A stretch of DNA of 64,000 nucleotides from DATAOG01 sp963757395 (GCA_963757395.1 CAVWRK010000013.1:372001-436000); one strand, 5' to 3'. Counted from the first letter of the stretch, positions 9,305 to 17,662 are shown. The notes: generated by a model from the letters alone, not told the origin. Made by a program: numbers and translations.

Positions 9305-9841
9305 TCAGTCGTCGTCCCCGCCCACGCCCTCGATCACGGTCAGCTGCGGCGCCGGCGCCTGGAGCTCGTCGGGGTCCTGGCCGGGCGCCGGGATCTCGAT
9401 CCAGCGCTGGACCGCGCCCTGGCACTCCTGCACGGTCGGAAAGCTCAGCACCGTGCCGGGCGCGAGGTCGGTGAGGCGCCCGACGAACACGAACTCGTCG
9501 TAGAAATCGTCGCTCAGCTCGCCGCCGCTCCAGTCGACCTCCTTCACCCCTTCGGTCAGCTGGCTGCCTTCGTACGCGTAGGGATGGTCGTATTTGCCCT
9601 TGACCACGGCCAGTTGCCAGCCCGGCTTGGGCATCGGCTTGACCGCGATCAGACCCTCGGGGATCCGGACCCGGATCGCCGTCGTGGGCTTGCCCTCGCA
9701 GCCATGCGGCACGCGCAGCACGGCCTTGTACGAGCTGTTGGCCGGCGTCTGCCGGGTCGCAAGGGTGATGTGCGCGAGAGCGAGAACCGGCGTGAGCAGG
9801 AATGCGCTGCCGAGCCCGACAGCGGCGAGATGGCGAAGCAT
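9305..9841 (-). CDS. YcnI-like (DUF1775) periplasmic copper-binding protein
   Basis: A 178-residue exported protein. The signal peptide MLRHLAAVGLGSAFLL ends at ALA, exposing HITLATRQTPANSSYKA; a mature N-terminal His followed by the APA-like turn is the hallmark of YcnI copper proteins. The body has VPHGCEGKPTTAIRVRIPEG, the conserved PKPGW-type segment and an FVGRLTDLAPGTVLSFPTVQEC region. Members bind Cu(II) through the N-terminal His and a conserved Trp and act as chaperones for the partner CopCD protein, encoded 12 bases downstream here. The C-terminus is rich in Pro and Asp. Confidence 0.9.
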   Translation of the reverse strand: MLRHLAAVGLGSAFLLTPVLALAHITLATRQTPANSSYKAVLRVPHGCEGKPTTAIRVRIPEGLIAVKPMPKPGWQLAVVKGKYDHPYAYEGSQLTEGVKEVDWSGGELSDDFYDEFVFVGRLTDLAPGTVLSFPTVQECQGAVQRWIEIPAPGQDPDELQAPAPQLTVIEGVGGDDD

Positions 9842-9913
9842 CGCTTGCCTCCGACTGAGATCTCGTGACCAGCCCGGACCCGGCTCGCGGCCAGGTTCGG
9901 GCGCCGATGCAGA

Positions 9914-10282
9914 TCAGCCGGAGTGGGGCGGAGCGCGAGCCTCGAAGAGCGCGACCGGGCGCGATGAGGCCGGGCTTCGCGTCCGCGAGCGGCGCCGGGC
10001 GTCCCTGATCGCCAATGGCGGGGCTGGCGCCGGGCCCAGCTCGGGGGCGAGCAGACTCGCGAAGACCGCGCAGAGGCAGATCGGATCGTGGCTGACCGGG
10101 CATACCGGCCCCGGGGCCGGCCGGGGCGAGGTGGCCGCGGCCGCGCAGATGGGCACGTCAGGCGCATACCGATCGCCACCATGGGCCGCGACCAGGGACG
10201 CCCCGAGGACCACCGGCAGCCAGCCGTGCAGCAGCAGCGAGACGGCCGCGAGCCAGCCGAGCCGGCGCCGCGCGGGCGTCAT
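9914..10282 (-). CDS. Small membrane/secreted protein, DUF2946-like
   Basis: A 122-residue protein with one strongly hydrophobic N-terminal segment (GWLAAVSLLLHGWLPVVLG), a Cys-containing middle (VPICAAA, then PVCPVSHDPICLCAVFA), a Pro-rich linker and a C-terminus ending EARAPPHSG. The layout matches short DUF2946 proteins found beside copper genes in proteobacteria, which end in a similar ARAPP-like tail. Its position 72 bases before ycnI and copCD on the same strand supports a copper-linked role; the cysteines could bind metal. The assignment rests on overall pattern rather than on a diagnostic motif. Confidence 0.6.
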   Translation of the reverse strand: MTPARRRLGWLAAVSLLLHGWLPVVLGASLVAAHGGDRYAPDVPICAAAATSPRPAPGPVCPVSHDPICLCAVFASLLAPELGPAPAPPLAIRDARRRSRTRSPASSRPVALFEARAPPHSG

Positions 10283-10310
10283 CCTGGCAGCCCGCCGCCT
10301 GGACCGGCGC

Positions 10311-11771
10311 TCACTCGAGGAGCTCGGCACCGAAGTTGCGCTCCGGGTCCAGCTCGGGCAGCAGCCGGCCCAGGGGCTCGGCCGCGATCCCGGCGGCGCG
10401 TGGCAGGAAGCGGCCGCGACCACGCTCGGCCAGGAGCTCGCCCTCGTCGACGATCACCTCGCCGCGCGCGAGCACGGTCACCGGCCAGCCGGTGACGGTC
10501 AGGCCGGCATAGGGGCAATAGCCGGTCCGGTCGTGGGTGGTGGCATCGGTGATCTCGACCGTCTTCTCCGGGTCCCAGATCGCGAGGTCCGCGTCCGACC
10601 CGATCGCGATCGTGCCCTTCCTCGGATGCAGGCCGTAAATCTTTGCGGGGTTGGTGCAGCCGAGCTCGACGAACCGCTCCAGCTCGATCCGGTTTTTCGC
10701 GACCCCTTCCGAGAACAGCAGTGGGAGGCGCAGCTCGATGCCCGGGATGCCGTTCGCGATCTGCTTGAAGTTGGCCTCGGGCCCGGCCGCGAGCTTGCCG
10801 GACTCGTCGAACCGGTAGGGCGCATGATCGGAAGTCACCATCTGGAAGGTGCCGTTCCGGACACCCCGCCAGATCGCCTCCTGGTCCGAGGAATCGCGCG
10901 CGGGCGGGCTGAACATCCACTTCGCCCCCTCGAGTCCCGGCTTGTCGAGGTCGGCCGCGCTCAGCAGCAGATATTGCGGGCAGGTCTCGGCGAACACCTT
11001 CTGGCCCCGGGTCTGGGCGTCCCGGATCGCAGCCAGCGAGCCCTCGGTCGTGACATGGAACACCACGATCGGCTGGTCGACCAGCGCGGCCATCGCGATC
11101 AGGCGGGAGACCGCCTCGGCCTCGGCGATCCGCGGATGGCTGATCGCGTGGTAGCGGGGTGCGGTGTGGCCGCGCTCGAGCAGGCGACGCGCGGTCCAGG
11201 CGAGCATCGCGTCGTTCTCGGCGTGGACCGAGACCATCGCGCCCTCGGCCCGGGCGAGCGTGAGGAGGTCGAGCATCTGGCCGTCGTCGAGGCGCAGCAG
11301 CGGATAGGTCATGAACAGCTTGAGCGATGAGTAGCCCTCCCGGATCAGCCCGGGCAGCTCCTCGAGGACCGCCGCCGACGGATCGGAGACGATCATGTGA
11401 AAGGCATGGTCGACGACCGCCTTCGTCGCGCGCTCGCGATAGTCGGCGACCACCTCGCGCATCGCCTGGCCGCGGTGCTGCGCCGCGAACGGGATCACCG
11501 TGGTGGTGCCGCCGAACGCCGCCGAGACCGTGCCGCTATAGAAGTCGTCGGCGTTCCAGATGCCCATGCCCGAGAGCTGCTCGATGTGGCAGTGACTGTC
11601 GACCCCGCCCGGCAGCACCAGCTTGCCCCTCGCATCGATCTCACGCGCGGCGCGCGGCAGCTCCTCGGCAAGCGCCACGATCCGCCCGCCCCGAATGCCG
11701 ACGTCGCATTGCATGCGGTCGGCCGCGGTCACCACGGTGCCGTTCCGGATCACGAGATCGAGACCTGTCAT
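10311..11771 (-). CDS. hydA: D-hydantoinase / dihydropyrimidinase
   Basis: A 486-residue cyclic amidohydrolase. It begins MTGLDLVIRNGTVVTAAD and carries every metal-centre motif: GGVDSHCHIE (two His), SLKLFMTYP (the Lys that is carboxylated to bridge the zincs), VHAEN, FHVTTEGS and TSDHAPY. The enzyme hydrolyses 5-substituted hydantoins or dihydropyrimidines to N-carbamoyl amino acids, the substrate of the carbamoylase at 6725-7663. With the racemase-like gene at 3215 this gives a plausible route from racemic hydantoins to D-amino acids. The start at 11771 is chosen because upstream in-frame sequence lacks family similarity. The stop lies 28 bases before the DUF2946-like gene start. Confidence 0.92.
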   Translation of the reverse strand: MTGLDLVIRNGTVVTAADRMQCDVGIRGGRIVALAEELPRAAREIDARGKLVLPGGVDSHCHIEQLSGMGIWNADDFYSGTVSAAFGGTTTVIPFAAQHRGQAMREVVADYRERATKAVVDHAFHMIVSDPSAAVLEELPGLIREGYSSLKLFMTYPLLRLDDGQMLDLLTLARAEGAMVSVHAENDAMLAWTARRLLERGHTAPRYHAISHPRIAEAEAVSRLIAMAALVDQPIVVFHVTTEGSLAAIRDAQTRGQKVFAETCPQYLLLSAADLDKPGLEGAKWMFSPPARDSSDQEAIWRGVRNGTFQMVTSDHAPYRFDESGKLAAGPEANFKQIANGIPGIELRLPLLFSEGVAKNRIELERFVELGCTNPAKIYGLHPRKGTIAIGSDADLAIWDPEKTVEITDATTHDRTGYCPYAGLTVTGWPVTVLARGEVIVDEGELLAERGRGRFLPRAAGIAAEPLGRLLPELDPERNFGAELLE

Positions 11772-11893
11772 TGCGGCTCGCCCAGCGGAGGCTTCATCCT
11801 GTAGGATGAAATAGCCGGCTTTGGTCCAGGTGTCGAACCGTGCCGCGCTCACTCGCTGTCGGGGCTCGTCCACACCGATGCAGAGATTGTCGA

Positions 11894-12832
11894 ATGACCT
11901 CCAACGCCAAGCCACTACCGGAACGCAGAAAGAACCTTCGACGGGGCTTCATTGCGGCAGAGACCGCCCAAGCCAGTGCCGCCCTGGCCGAAGCGTTTGC
12001 TGCCCGGGGTATGGCCTGCGTTCGGGCCGACGACATCGCCCCCGGTCCGCTTACGGGCGAACTACTGCAGCACCTGGAAACGGCCGATTTCATGTGCGCG
12101 TCGGCGAACGACGGCAGTGCGGCGCATGTCCTGTTCGAAATCGGCATCGCGCACGTGCTTGGTAAGCCGGTCATCCTGTTCACCACGACCTACGATTGGC
12201 TGTTCGGCCGGCTGCGGGGGATTTACGTGGTCAAAGCGACCATCGCCGAACTACCATCTGTATCCGCCGAGATCGACCGGTTCCTTGAACACGCCAAGCC
12301 GCTGCGTCCGATCGACGACGCCCCACGGCTCAGGCAAAGACCGAACCTGTCCTGGGCTCGAGAAGAGTTCGAGGTGCTCCGTCGGGGTGAATCGCTGGAC
12401 CGAGCGCTTCGCTTCGAGCGCCTCGTCGCCCAGGTTTTCCGGAGGGTGGGGGCCGAGGTCGTTGAAGCGGGCCGATCAGAGAAGAACGTAACTGCCGACC
12501 TGATCGTCACCTGGCTGGACGATGTCGCTACCGAAATCGGCGGTCCAATCATCATTGAATGCAAGTATACGGTCCAAAGCCGCGGTCGCCTCGTGAGTGC
12601 CATAGACCAAATTGAGAAGTACATTGGCGCTAGCAGTGCCGCGCTCGGCCTAGTGGTCTATGGTTACAGCCAAGAGATCTCGTCGCCTTCGGTGTCGGAT
12701 ACGCCACGGGTTCTGGTGTTTCAGATCGATGAGCTGATTCGGGCACTGGAGGACGGCACGCTCAGCGAGCAGATTCTCCAGCGCAGACGGCGCGCCAGCT
12801 ACGCCAAGGTGACCGCCGGTGGCCCTGATTGA
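11894..12832 (+). CDS. Nucleotide-sensor-like domain fused to PD-(D/E)XK nuclease (defence candidate)
   Basis: A 312-residue two-domain protein. Residues 17-100 resemble the TIR-like / nucleoside 2-deoxyribosyltransferase-like fold: an initial strand FIAAET, a central LLQHLETADFMCAS, and HVLFEIGIAHVLGKPVILF, where Glu82 occupies the place of the catalytic Glu in both families. Residues 165-260 form a restriction-endonuclease-like core of the Mrr type with Glu175, Asp202 and the E222-C-K224 strand (PIIIECKYT) followed by a helix with QIEKY, so the nuclease site looks complete. The gene overlaps the next one by 14 bases. Both are visibly less GC-rich than the flanking metabolic genes, which suggests acquisition by transfer. 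The fold of the N-terminal domain is inferred from pattern only. Confidence 0.7.
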   Translation: MTSNAKPLPERRKNLRRGFIAAETAQASAALAEAFAARGMACVRADDIAPGPLTGELLQHLETADFMCASANDGSAAHVLFEIGIAHVLGKPVILFTTTYDWLFGRLRGIYVVKATIAELPSVSAEIDRFLEHAKPLRPIDDAPRLRQRPNLSWAREEFEVLRRGESLDRALRFERLVAQVFRRVGAEVVEAGRSEKNVTADLIVTWLDDVATEIGGPIIIECKYTVQSRGRLVSAIDQIEKYIGASSAALGLVVYGYSQEISSPSVSDTPRVLVFQIDELIRALEDGTLSEQILQRRRRASYAKVTAGGPD

Positions 12833-13364
12833 CAGATCGAGGATACGCGCGGAACTACGGAAGATTGGCAGAACCAGAAAGGCTGCAACGAAGGGCAAGC
12901 TCGTCGAGGGCTTGGTTGGCTACGTCTTCAGCTGCGTGCCCGGTTTGAGTCTCGACGATACCAACATTGTCAACGTCTATCAGAGCGAAGAGATCGATCT
13001 GATCTTTTGGAACGACCAAGCGCTTGACGGCGTGCGCTTCCTGGACTGCCCGCTCATCATCGAATGCAAAGGCTGGTCGGGCCCCGTTTCCGGTAGAGCG
13101 CTGCGCTATTTCGCGAGCTTGCTCAGGGATCGGGGGCGACGAAATGGCATCTTCGTCGCCCTGAACGGTATCACCGGGGACGCGGCCGACCTCACGGCCG
13201 CCTTCTATCACTCGGCTGCGGCGCAGATCGAAGGCGTGCAGGTGTTTGTCGTTACCGGCGAAGAGCTTTCGACCTTCATCCATTCGTCGGACCTCGTCCG
13301 CTCGCTGAAGCTCAAGATGCTGGAGCAGACCAAGCGGCAGATCGAAGCGTTCAAGCGCGGCTGA
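12819..13364 (+). CDS. PD-(D/E)XK nuclease-like protein, partner of the sensor-nuclease
   Basis: A 181-residue protein starting with GTG at 12819 inside the end of the preceding gene, so translation is probably coupled. It has its own restriction-endonuclease-like core: Glu30 (KGKLVEGLVGYVF), Asp60 (SEEIDLIFW) and the E82-C-K84 strand (PLIIECKGWSG) followed by a helix (ALRYFASLLRDRG). No DNA-binding or sensor domain is visible, and the C-terminus is a Lys-rich helix. The two nuclease-like proteins may act as a pair, one sensing through its extra domain, or one may be a non-cleaving partner. No methyltransferase is nearby, so a classical restriction-modification system is unlikely. Function is inferred. 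Confidence 0.65.
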   Translation: MALIDRSRIRAELRKIGRTRKAATKGKLVEGLVGYVFSCVPGLSLDDTNIVNVYQSEEIDLIFWNDQALDGVRFLDCPLIIECKGWSGPVSGRALRYFASLLRDRGRRNGIFVALNGITGDAADLTAAFYHSAAAQIEGVQVFVVTGEELSTFIHSSDLVRSLKLKMLEQTKRQIEAFKRG

Positions 13365-13371
13365 GCAAAAT

Positions 13372-14103
13372 TCAGACCTGTTGGGCAGCAGCGGGCCCGC
13401 GCAGCGCCAGGACGCGGGCGCGCAGGCGCTCGAGCGGGCGGTCGTGGATGCCGAGCGCCGCCAGGTGGTCGACCGTGTTGACCAGATAGTCGGCGCAGGG
13501 GCCGAGCCAGCCCGAGGCGGTCGCGATCACGAGCGCGATCTCGGCGTCGGTGAGCAGCCGCGCATAGCGCTCGTGCGCCGGGTTGATCACGAAGGCGATC
13601 GCGCGCACCCGGCCGGCCGCGGTCTGAACCTCGACCCAGCGCGGCAGGTAGGCGCCGCTCAGCATCTCGCGCCGCCAGACGATCTCGATCTCCTCCTCGA
13701 CACTTCCGGGCGCGATGTGGAAGACCACGCCCTGGCAGGAGCCGCCGCGCTCGAGGCCGAGCACCAGGCCCGGCTGCTCCGGCCGGCCGCGCCCGAGGTG
13801 GGTCCAGAGACAAAAGCGCCGGTGGTAGCCCCAGATCCGGCCGGTCAGGCGCTCGGTGAAATGGAACGCCGGGTTCCAGATCAGCGAGCCATAGCCGAAC
13901 AGCCAGACCCCGGCGCTGAGGTCGACGCCCGCGAGCGTTGCCCGGCGCGAGGCCAGGAGCTCGTCCGCCGACAGCAGGCGCATGTGGACGCCGTGCTCGG
14001 CGATCAGCCTGTGGACCAGACCGCTGCGGATGCTCTCGCGGGTCAGCAGGACGCGCTCGGTGGCGCCGGCGGGCGGTGGCGGGTCGGGATCGCTCTGCGT
14101 CAT
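13372..14103 (-). CDS. ChaC-like gamma-glutamylcyclotransferase
   Basis: A 243-residue protein of the ChaC family. The substrate-binding loop VWLFGYGSLIWNPAF lies near residue 65, followed by the family-typical GYHRRFCLWTHLGRGRPEQPGLVLGL, VFHIA and IVWRREMLSGAY segments. ChaC enzymes release 5-oxoproline from glutathione and help control glutathione levels. The N-terminal 60 residues are a poorly conserved, Pro-rich extension common in alphaproteobacterial members. The stop is 7 bases from the stop of the nuclease module, with which the gene converges. A glutathione transferase-like gene follows divergently at 14270. Confidence 0.88.
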   Translation of the reverse strand: MTQSDPDPPPPAGATERVLLTRESIRSGLVHRLIAEHGVHMRLLSADELLASRRATLAGVDLSAGVWLFGYGSLIWNPAFHFTERLTGRIWGYHRRFCLWTHLGRGRPEQPGLVLGLERGGSCQGVVFHIAPGSVEEEIEIVWRREMLSGAYLPRWVEVQTAAGRVRAIAFVINPAHERYARLLTDAEIALVIATASGWLGPCADYLVNTVDHLAALGIHDRPLERLRARVLALRGPAAAQQV

Positions 14104-14269
14104 GGCCGATCAACATAGGCCGAAGCCGCCCCGGACTTAAGGGCGCTCGTGCATCGGGTCGGCGTCGGCGGTGCGGCAGATCACGCGCTCGGGACCGGAT
14201 TGGGGCTTTGCAGCGCGCCCGCGACCGCTATGCTGCACCGCGGCACGCTCGAATCGGAAGGAGCCCGTC

Positions 14270-14965
14270 ATGATCGACCTCTACACTTGGCCGACGCCGA
14301 ACGGCCACAAGATCCACATCATGCTCGAGGAATGCGGGCTCGCCTACACCGTGATCCCGATCGACATCGGCGCCGGCGACCAGTTCAAGCCCGAGTTCCT
14401 CAAAATCTCGCCCAACAACAAGATGCCGGCGATGGTCGACCCGGACGGCCCCGGCGGCGAGCCGCTCGCGATCTTCGAGTCCGGCGCCATCCTCATCTAC
14501 CTCGCCGAGAAGACCGGCAAGTTCCTGCCAAAGGCACCCGGGCAGCGCTACGCCACGCTGCAGTGGCTGATGTTCCAGATGGGCAGCATCGGCCCGATGC
14601 TCGGTCAGGCGCACCACTTTCTGCAATATGCGCCCGACGACATCGAATACGCCCGCAACCGCTACAAGAACGAGGCCAACCGGCTCTACGGCGTGCTCGA
14701 CCGGCGCCTCGGCGAGAGCCCGCACATCGCCGGCGGCGAGTACACCATCGCCGACATCGCGATCTGGCCCTGGACGCGCTTCCCTGAGCGCCAGGGGGTC
14801 GAGCGCGCCGACTATCCGAACTTCGTGCGCTGGTTCGACCAGATCGCAGCGCGCCCGGCGGTCGAGCGGGGCGTGCAGGTGCTGGCCGATCGCCGGCGCG
14901 ACCTGAAGACCGACAAGGCGGCCTGGGAGGTCATGTTCGGCAGTCAGCAATACGCGAGGCGGTAG
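14270..14965 (+). CDS. Glutathione S-transferase, YfcG/YghU-like disulfide-bond oxidoreductase
   Basis: A 231-residue protein with an N-terminal thioredoxin fold (MIDLYTWPTPNGHKIHIMLEE) and an all-helical C-terminal domain (YATLQWLMFQMGSIGPMLGQ to YTIADIAIWPW). The TPNGHKI loop and the NNKMPAMVDPDG and ESGAILIYLAEKTG segments are characteristic of the Nu-class YfcG/YghU group, which bind glutathione disulfide and reduce disulfides rather than conjugate substrates. GGAAGGAG sits at good spacing before the ATG. The divergent ChaC gene also acts on glutathione, so the pair may belong to one glutathione-related unit. Confidence 0.88.
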   Translation: MIDLYTWPTPNGHKIHIMLEECGLAYTVIPIDIGAGDQFKPEFLKISPNNKMPAMVDPDGPGGEPLAIFESGAILIYLAEKTGKFLPKAPGQRYATLQWLMFQMGSIGPMLGQAHHFLQYAPDDIEYARNRYKNEANRLYGVLDRRLGESPHIAGGEYTIADIAIWPWTRFPERQGVERADYPNFVRWFDQIAARPAVERGVQVLADRRRDLKTDKAAWEVMFGSQQYARR

Positions 14966-15021
14966 AGCGCGGGGCGGCGCGCGGGCGACGGGCAACGGCG
15001 CATCGGGCCGGGCGCGCTATT

Positions 15022-15080
15022 GTCACGCACCCGTCACCTCCATGTCACTGTTGCGCGTGCGCCGGTCACTGTTGCATATG
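15022..15080. promoter_or_regulatory. Helically phased GTCAC repeat array
   Basis: In the 249-base gap before the OmpA-domain gene, GTCAC occurs at 15022, 15033, 15044 and 15065. Spacings are 11, 11 and 21 bases, so all copies lie on one face of the helix. The last two extend to GTCACTGTTGC, and the final copy overlaps the inverted repeat GTTGC-ATATGC-GCAAC. An AT-rich stretch with two TTTAGC copies follows at about 15098-15120. This looks like an array of operator half-sites ahead of a promoter for the gene at 15215; the regulator is unknown. Confidence 0.45.
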
Positions 15081-15214
15081 CGCAACTATGGCGCGATTTT
15101 TAGCTGAGTTTAGCCAAAATGTTCTTGCAGAGCATCTGTCCCTGAGCTTCTTTTCCGATTGAGGGAGTATCAACCTTTGCGTCTTGACCTCACGGCCTGC
15201 GCCGGGAGGGGAAA

Positions 15215-17554
15215 ATGAGCACCGAAACGGTACCGCCAGAGGACGACGATCAGGCCACCCATGGGGACGGCTTGGGGGCCCTATGCCGTCGCTACTTCCG
15301 TCGGCCCTACCTGGTTGTCGCGCTCGCTGCCTACGTCGTCCTCGCGCTTCTGGGCGTCTATGCGAGCTTGAAGATCTGGTCGTCTTTCGACCTCGACTAT
15401 CTGAGCTACGCTGGCTTCGGCGACTACCTGCTCGCGCCGGTGACCTTCCTGGGGCTGCTGATCGATCCGAGCTTCGTGGCCGTGTTGGCGGTGTTCGCGG
15501 TCATTCTGGCGCTCGTGGCGGGATGTGGCGGCTACCTGTTGATGAGGCTTCGGACCCACCTGCGAGACACCCGGCGTGCCCAAAACGGGGCCTCCAAGGG
15601 CGATGTCCTGCCCCTCGTCGAGCTTTGGGAAGACCGCGAGACCTTGCTCTCGTATCTGCGGGCGCTACCTACCCGGCCGCTCTGGCTGGCGCCGGTCATC
15701 GCGCTGGCCGCGGTTTTGGCGATCAACATCGATGCCGCCACCGAGAAACGCGATCTGCGCAGCTTCGCCAGGCTGATCCAGCACGACTACCTCAACAAGG
15801 ACAAATATCAGAAGCTTGGCAGGCCATACTCACGCTACGAGCTGGTTTCGTTGCCGACGTCGACCCCGCCGGGGCGCCGTGATCATCTCGTTCGGCTACG
15901 CTCGACCGACGGCTTCGCCTTCTACTACGACGTCCTGGACGACCAGCCGCTGGTGGTCGCGGCCAATGTGGCCGCGGGCGAGGTCGCCGATGCCGATCTG
16001 GTTGACTCGGCCCCGCTGGCGAGCGCTGACAGTGCGCTTCCGGTCGGGCTCGCTACGGCCGGAGGATCACCACAACTAGCGGCGCCGGACGGGATGGTGC
16101 CGACAGCATCGCGGGTCGGTACCGACGGCGCGCAGAGCGGCGTGACCGACCTCACGCTCCGGGGATCGCCGAACCTGGCATCAGTGCCAGCTCTGCCGAG
16201 CGGCCGGACGGCGGGCTCCAGCCAGATCGCGCCCGCGGCGATGGCCGGCGAGCGCGCCGCCGCAGGCGCGGGCTCGAACCTGGACGTGGTCCGCGCGATC
16301 GACACCACGGCGGTCGCGAATGCCCCTTCGGACGGGGCCGGATCCCTGCCTGCACCGCGCGAGACCGCGCCGCCGCCGGGCGCCTCCAAGCTCGTGCAGC
16401 AGCCGGTCGCCGCCCCGGGCACGGCGACGCCCAAGGCCGAGCTCGAGGCGATCGGAACCAACCTCCGCAAGTCCGAGGGATCCCTTGAAGGCCTAAAGTC
16501 CTATACGGAGCAGATGGCGGGCAGTATCGGCGAGATCCGCAAGTTCATCGACGAGCTCGACGGCAGCCTGAAACAGATCGATCAGGCATTTGGTCAGCTG
16601 TCCGATCTGCAGGCCGCGGTCGAACAGGTCGCCTATGCCGATTGCTCCGAGATGACCGCGGGTCAGCCGCTCGAGTTCGCCGCCAATGACGCCACCCTCA
16701 GCCTGGAGGCGGTCGGCTGGCTGTTTCAGGCGCGGCGAGAGCTCGCTGCCCAGCGCTCAGCCGAGCGCAAGGAGTGGCTGGTGATCGAGGGCCATGGCGA
16801 CACCGGCCAGCCGGCCGCCGACCCTCCGCTGTCGATCCGGCGGGCTGCGGCGGTGCGCGACTTCATGCAGTCGGACCTCGGCGTCTCACCGGACGTCGTC
16901 AAGGTCGTCAGCAAGGGCGTCACCGGGCCGGACGCCGATGTCGTCAATCTTTACGACTGTCTCGGGCGGCGGCCGGCGGCGGCCTCAGCGCCAGCCGCCG
17001 CACCGCCGGCGGCCGTACCGCGGGCGGCCGCCGCCACCGCCGACCTGGGCCTGATCCAGAGCGCGTCGGCGGGCGAAGCGAGCGGCAACTCCGCAGACGA
17101 CCCCAGCGCCTCCGAGTCGGTCCGCCCCGCCGCCTGGGAGGCGGGTGATGGGTCGGGCGGGCTGCCGGCCATGCTGGCCGATCTCGATCCCCGGCCCCAG
17201 GCCCGCGGTCTGCTGGTGACGGTGCCCGGCGACCGCCTGTTCGATACCGACAGCTACCGGATTCGGACCGACGCCTACGGCTTGCTCGGCCGGATCGGCG
17301 AGGCGCTGGTGCGGGCGCCCGAACGCAATGCCCTGATCGTCGGTCATTCCGACGCCATCGGCGAGGCCGCTTACAACCGGGACCTCTCGGTGCGGCGGGC
17401 GCGCGCCGTGCGCGACTTTCTCGTCGATCGCTTCAAGATCGCCGCCGACCGGTTGACGACCGAGGGCCGCGGCGAGGACGATCCGATCGCGACCAACGAC
17501 ACCCCCGCGGGCCGCCTGGCCAATCGCCGGATCGAGGTGCTGCTGCTCAACTGA
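15215..17554 (+). CDS. Membrane-anchored protein with two OmpA-like C-terminal domains
   Basis: A 779-residue envelope protein. Three hydrophobic segments lie in the first 180 residues (about 30-50, 68-108 and 145-165) with a charged cytoplasmic-looking loop between them. A region of low complexity rich in Ala, Gly, Ser and Pro (about 245-405) follows, then a short heptad-like helix (about 410-465). Two OmpA/MotB-type peptidoglycan-binding domains end the protein. The second (about 665-779) has the usual GHSDAIGEAAYNRDLSVRRARAV and NRRIEV signature. The first (about 485-590) is divergent (EGHGDTGQPAADPPLSIRRA). The protein probably spans the inner membrane and reaches the cell wall. It stands alone behind a phased repeat array. 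Confidence 0.75.
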   Translation: MSTETVPPEDDDQATHGDGLGALCRRYFRRPYLVVALAAYVVLALLGVYASLKIWSSFDLDYLSYAGFGDYLLAPVTFLGLLIDPSFVAVLAVFAVILALVAGCGGYLLMRLRTHLRDTRRAQNGASKGDVLPLVELWEDRETLLSYLRALPTRPLWLAPVIALAAVLAINIDAATEKRDLRSFARLIQHDYLNKDKYQKLGRPYSRYELVSLPTSTPPGRRDHLVRLRSTDGFAFYYDVLDDQPLVVAANVAAGEVADADLVDSAPLASADSALPVGLATAGGSPQLAAPDGMVPTASRVGTDGAQSGVTDLTLRGSPNLASVPALPSGRTAGSSQIAPAAMAGERAAAGAGSNLDVVRAIDTTAVANAPSDGAGSLPAPRETAPPPGASKLVQQPVAAPGTATPKAELEAIGTNLRKSEGSLEGLKSYTEQMAGSIGEIRKFIDELDGSLKQIDQAFGQLSDLQAAVEQVAYADCSEMTAGQPLEFAANDATLSLEAVGWLFQARRELAAQRSAERKEWLVIEGHGDTGQPAADPPLSIRRAAAVRDFMQSDLGVSPDVVKVVSKGVTGPDADVVNLYDCLGRRPAAASAPAAAPPAAVPRAAAATADLGLIQSASAGEASGNSADDPSASESVRPAAWEAGDGSGGLPAMLADLDPRPQARGLLVTVPGDRLFDTDSYRIRTDAYGLLGRIGEALVRAPERNALIVGHSDAIGEAAYNRDLSVRRARAVRDFLVDRFKIAADRLTTEGRGEDDPIATNDTPAGRLANRRIEVLLLN

Positions 17555-17662
17555 GCCCGGCCGCGGGCCCGTCGATCTCGCCGGATCGGGCAGAATCGCT
17601 CGGGCCGACCGTCGTCCATCGAGGATGGTCGCGTGCTCGTTGCCCGACCGGGAGCTGCTGCC

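Noticed and set aside
7509..9503. 664-codon plus-strand frame across the carbamoylase and CopCD genes
   Set aside because: Arg/Gln/Ala-rich antisense shadow of well-supported genes.
9294..10103. Long N-terminal extension of the CopC-CopD frame
   Set aside because: The extension overlaps the whole YcnI gene in another frame and lacks any domain, while MRAPCRS at 9293 starts a proper signal peptide.
11894..13364. Classical restriction-modification system
   Set aside because: Two nuclease-like genes are present, but no DNA methyltransferase or specificity subunit is found in the surrounding genes.
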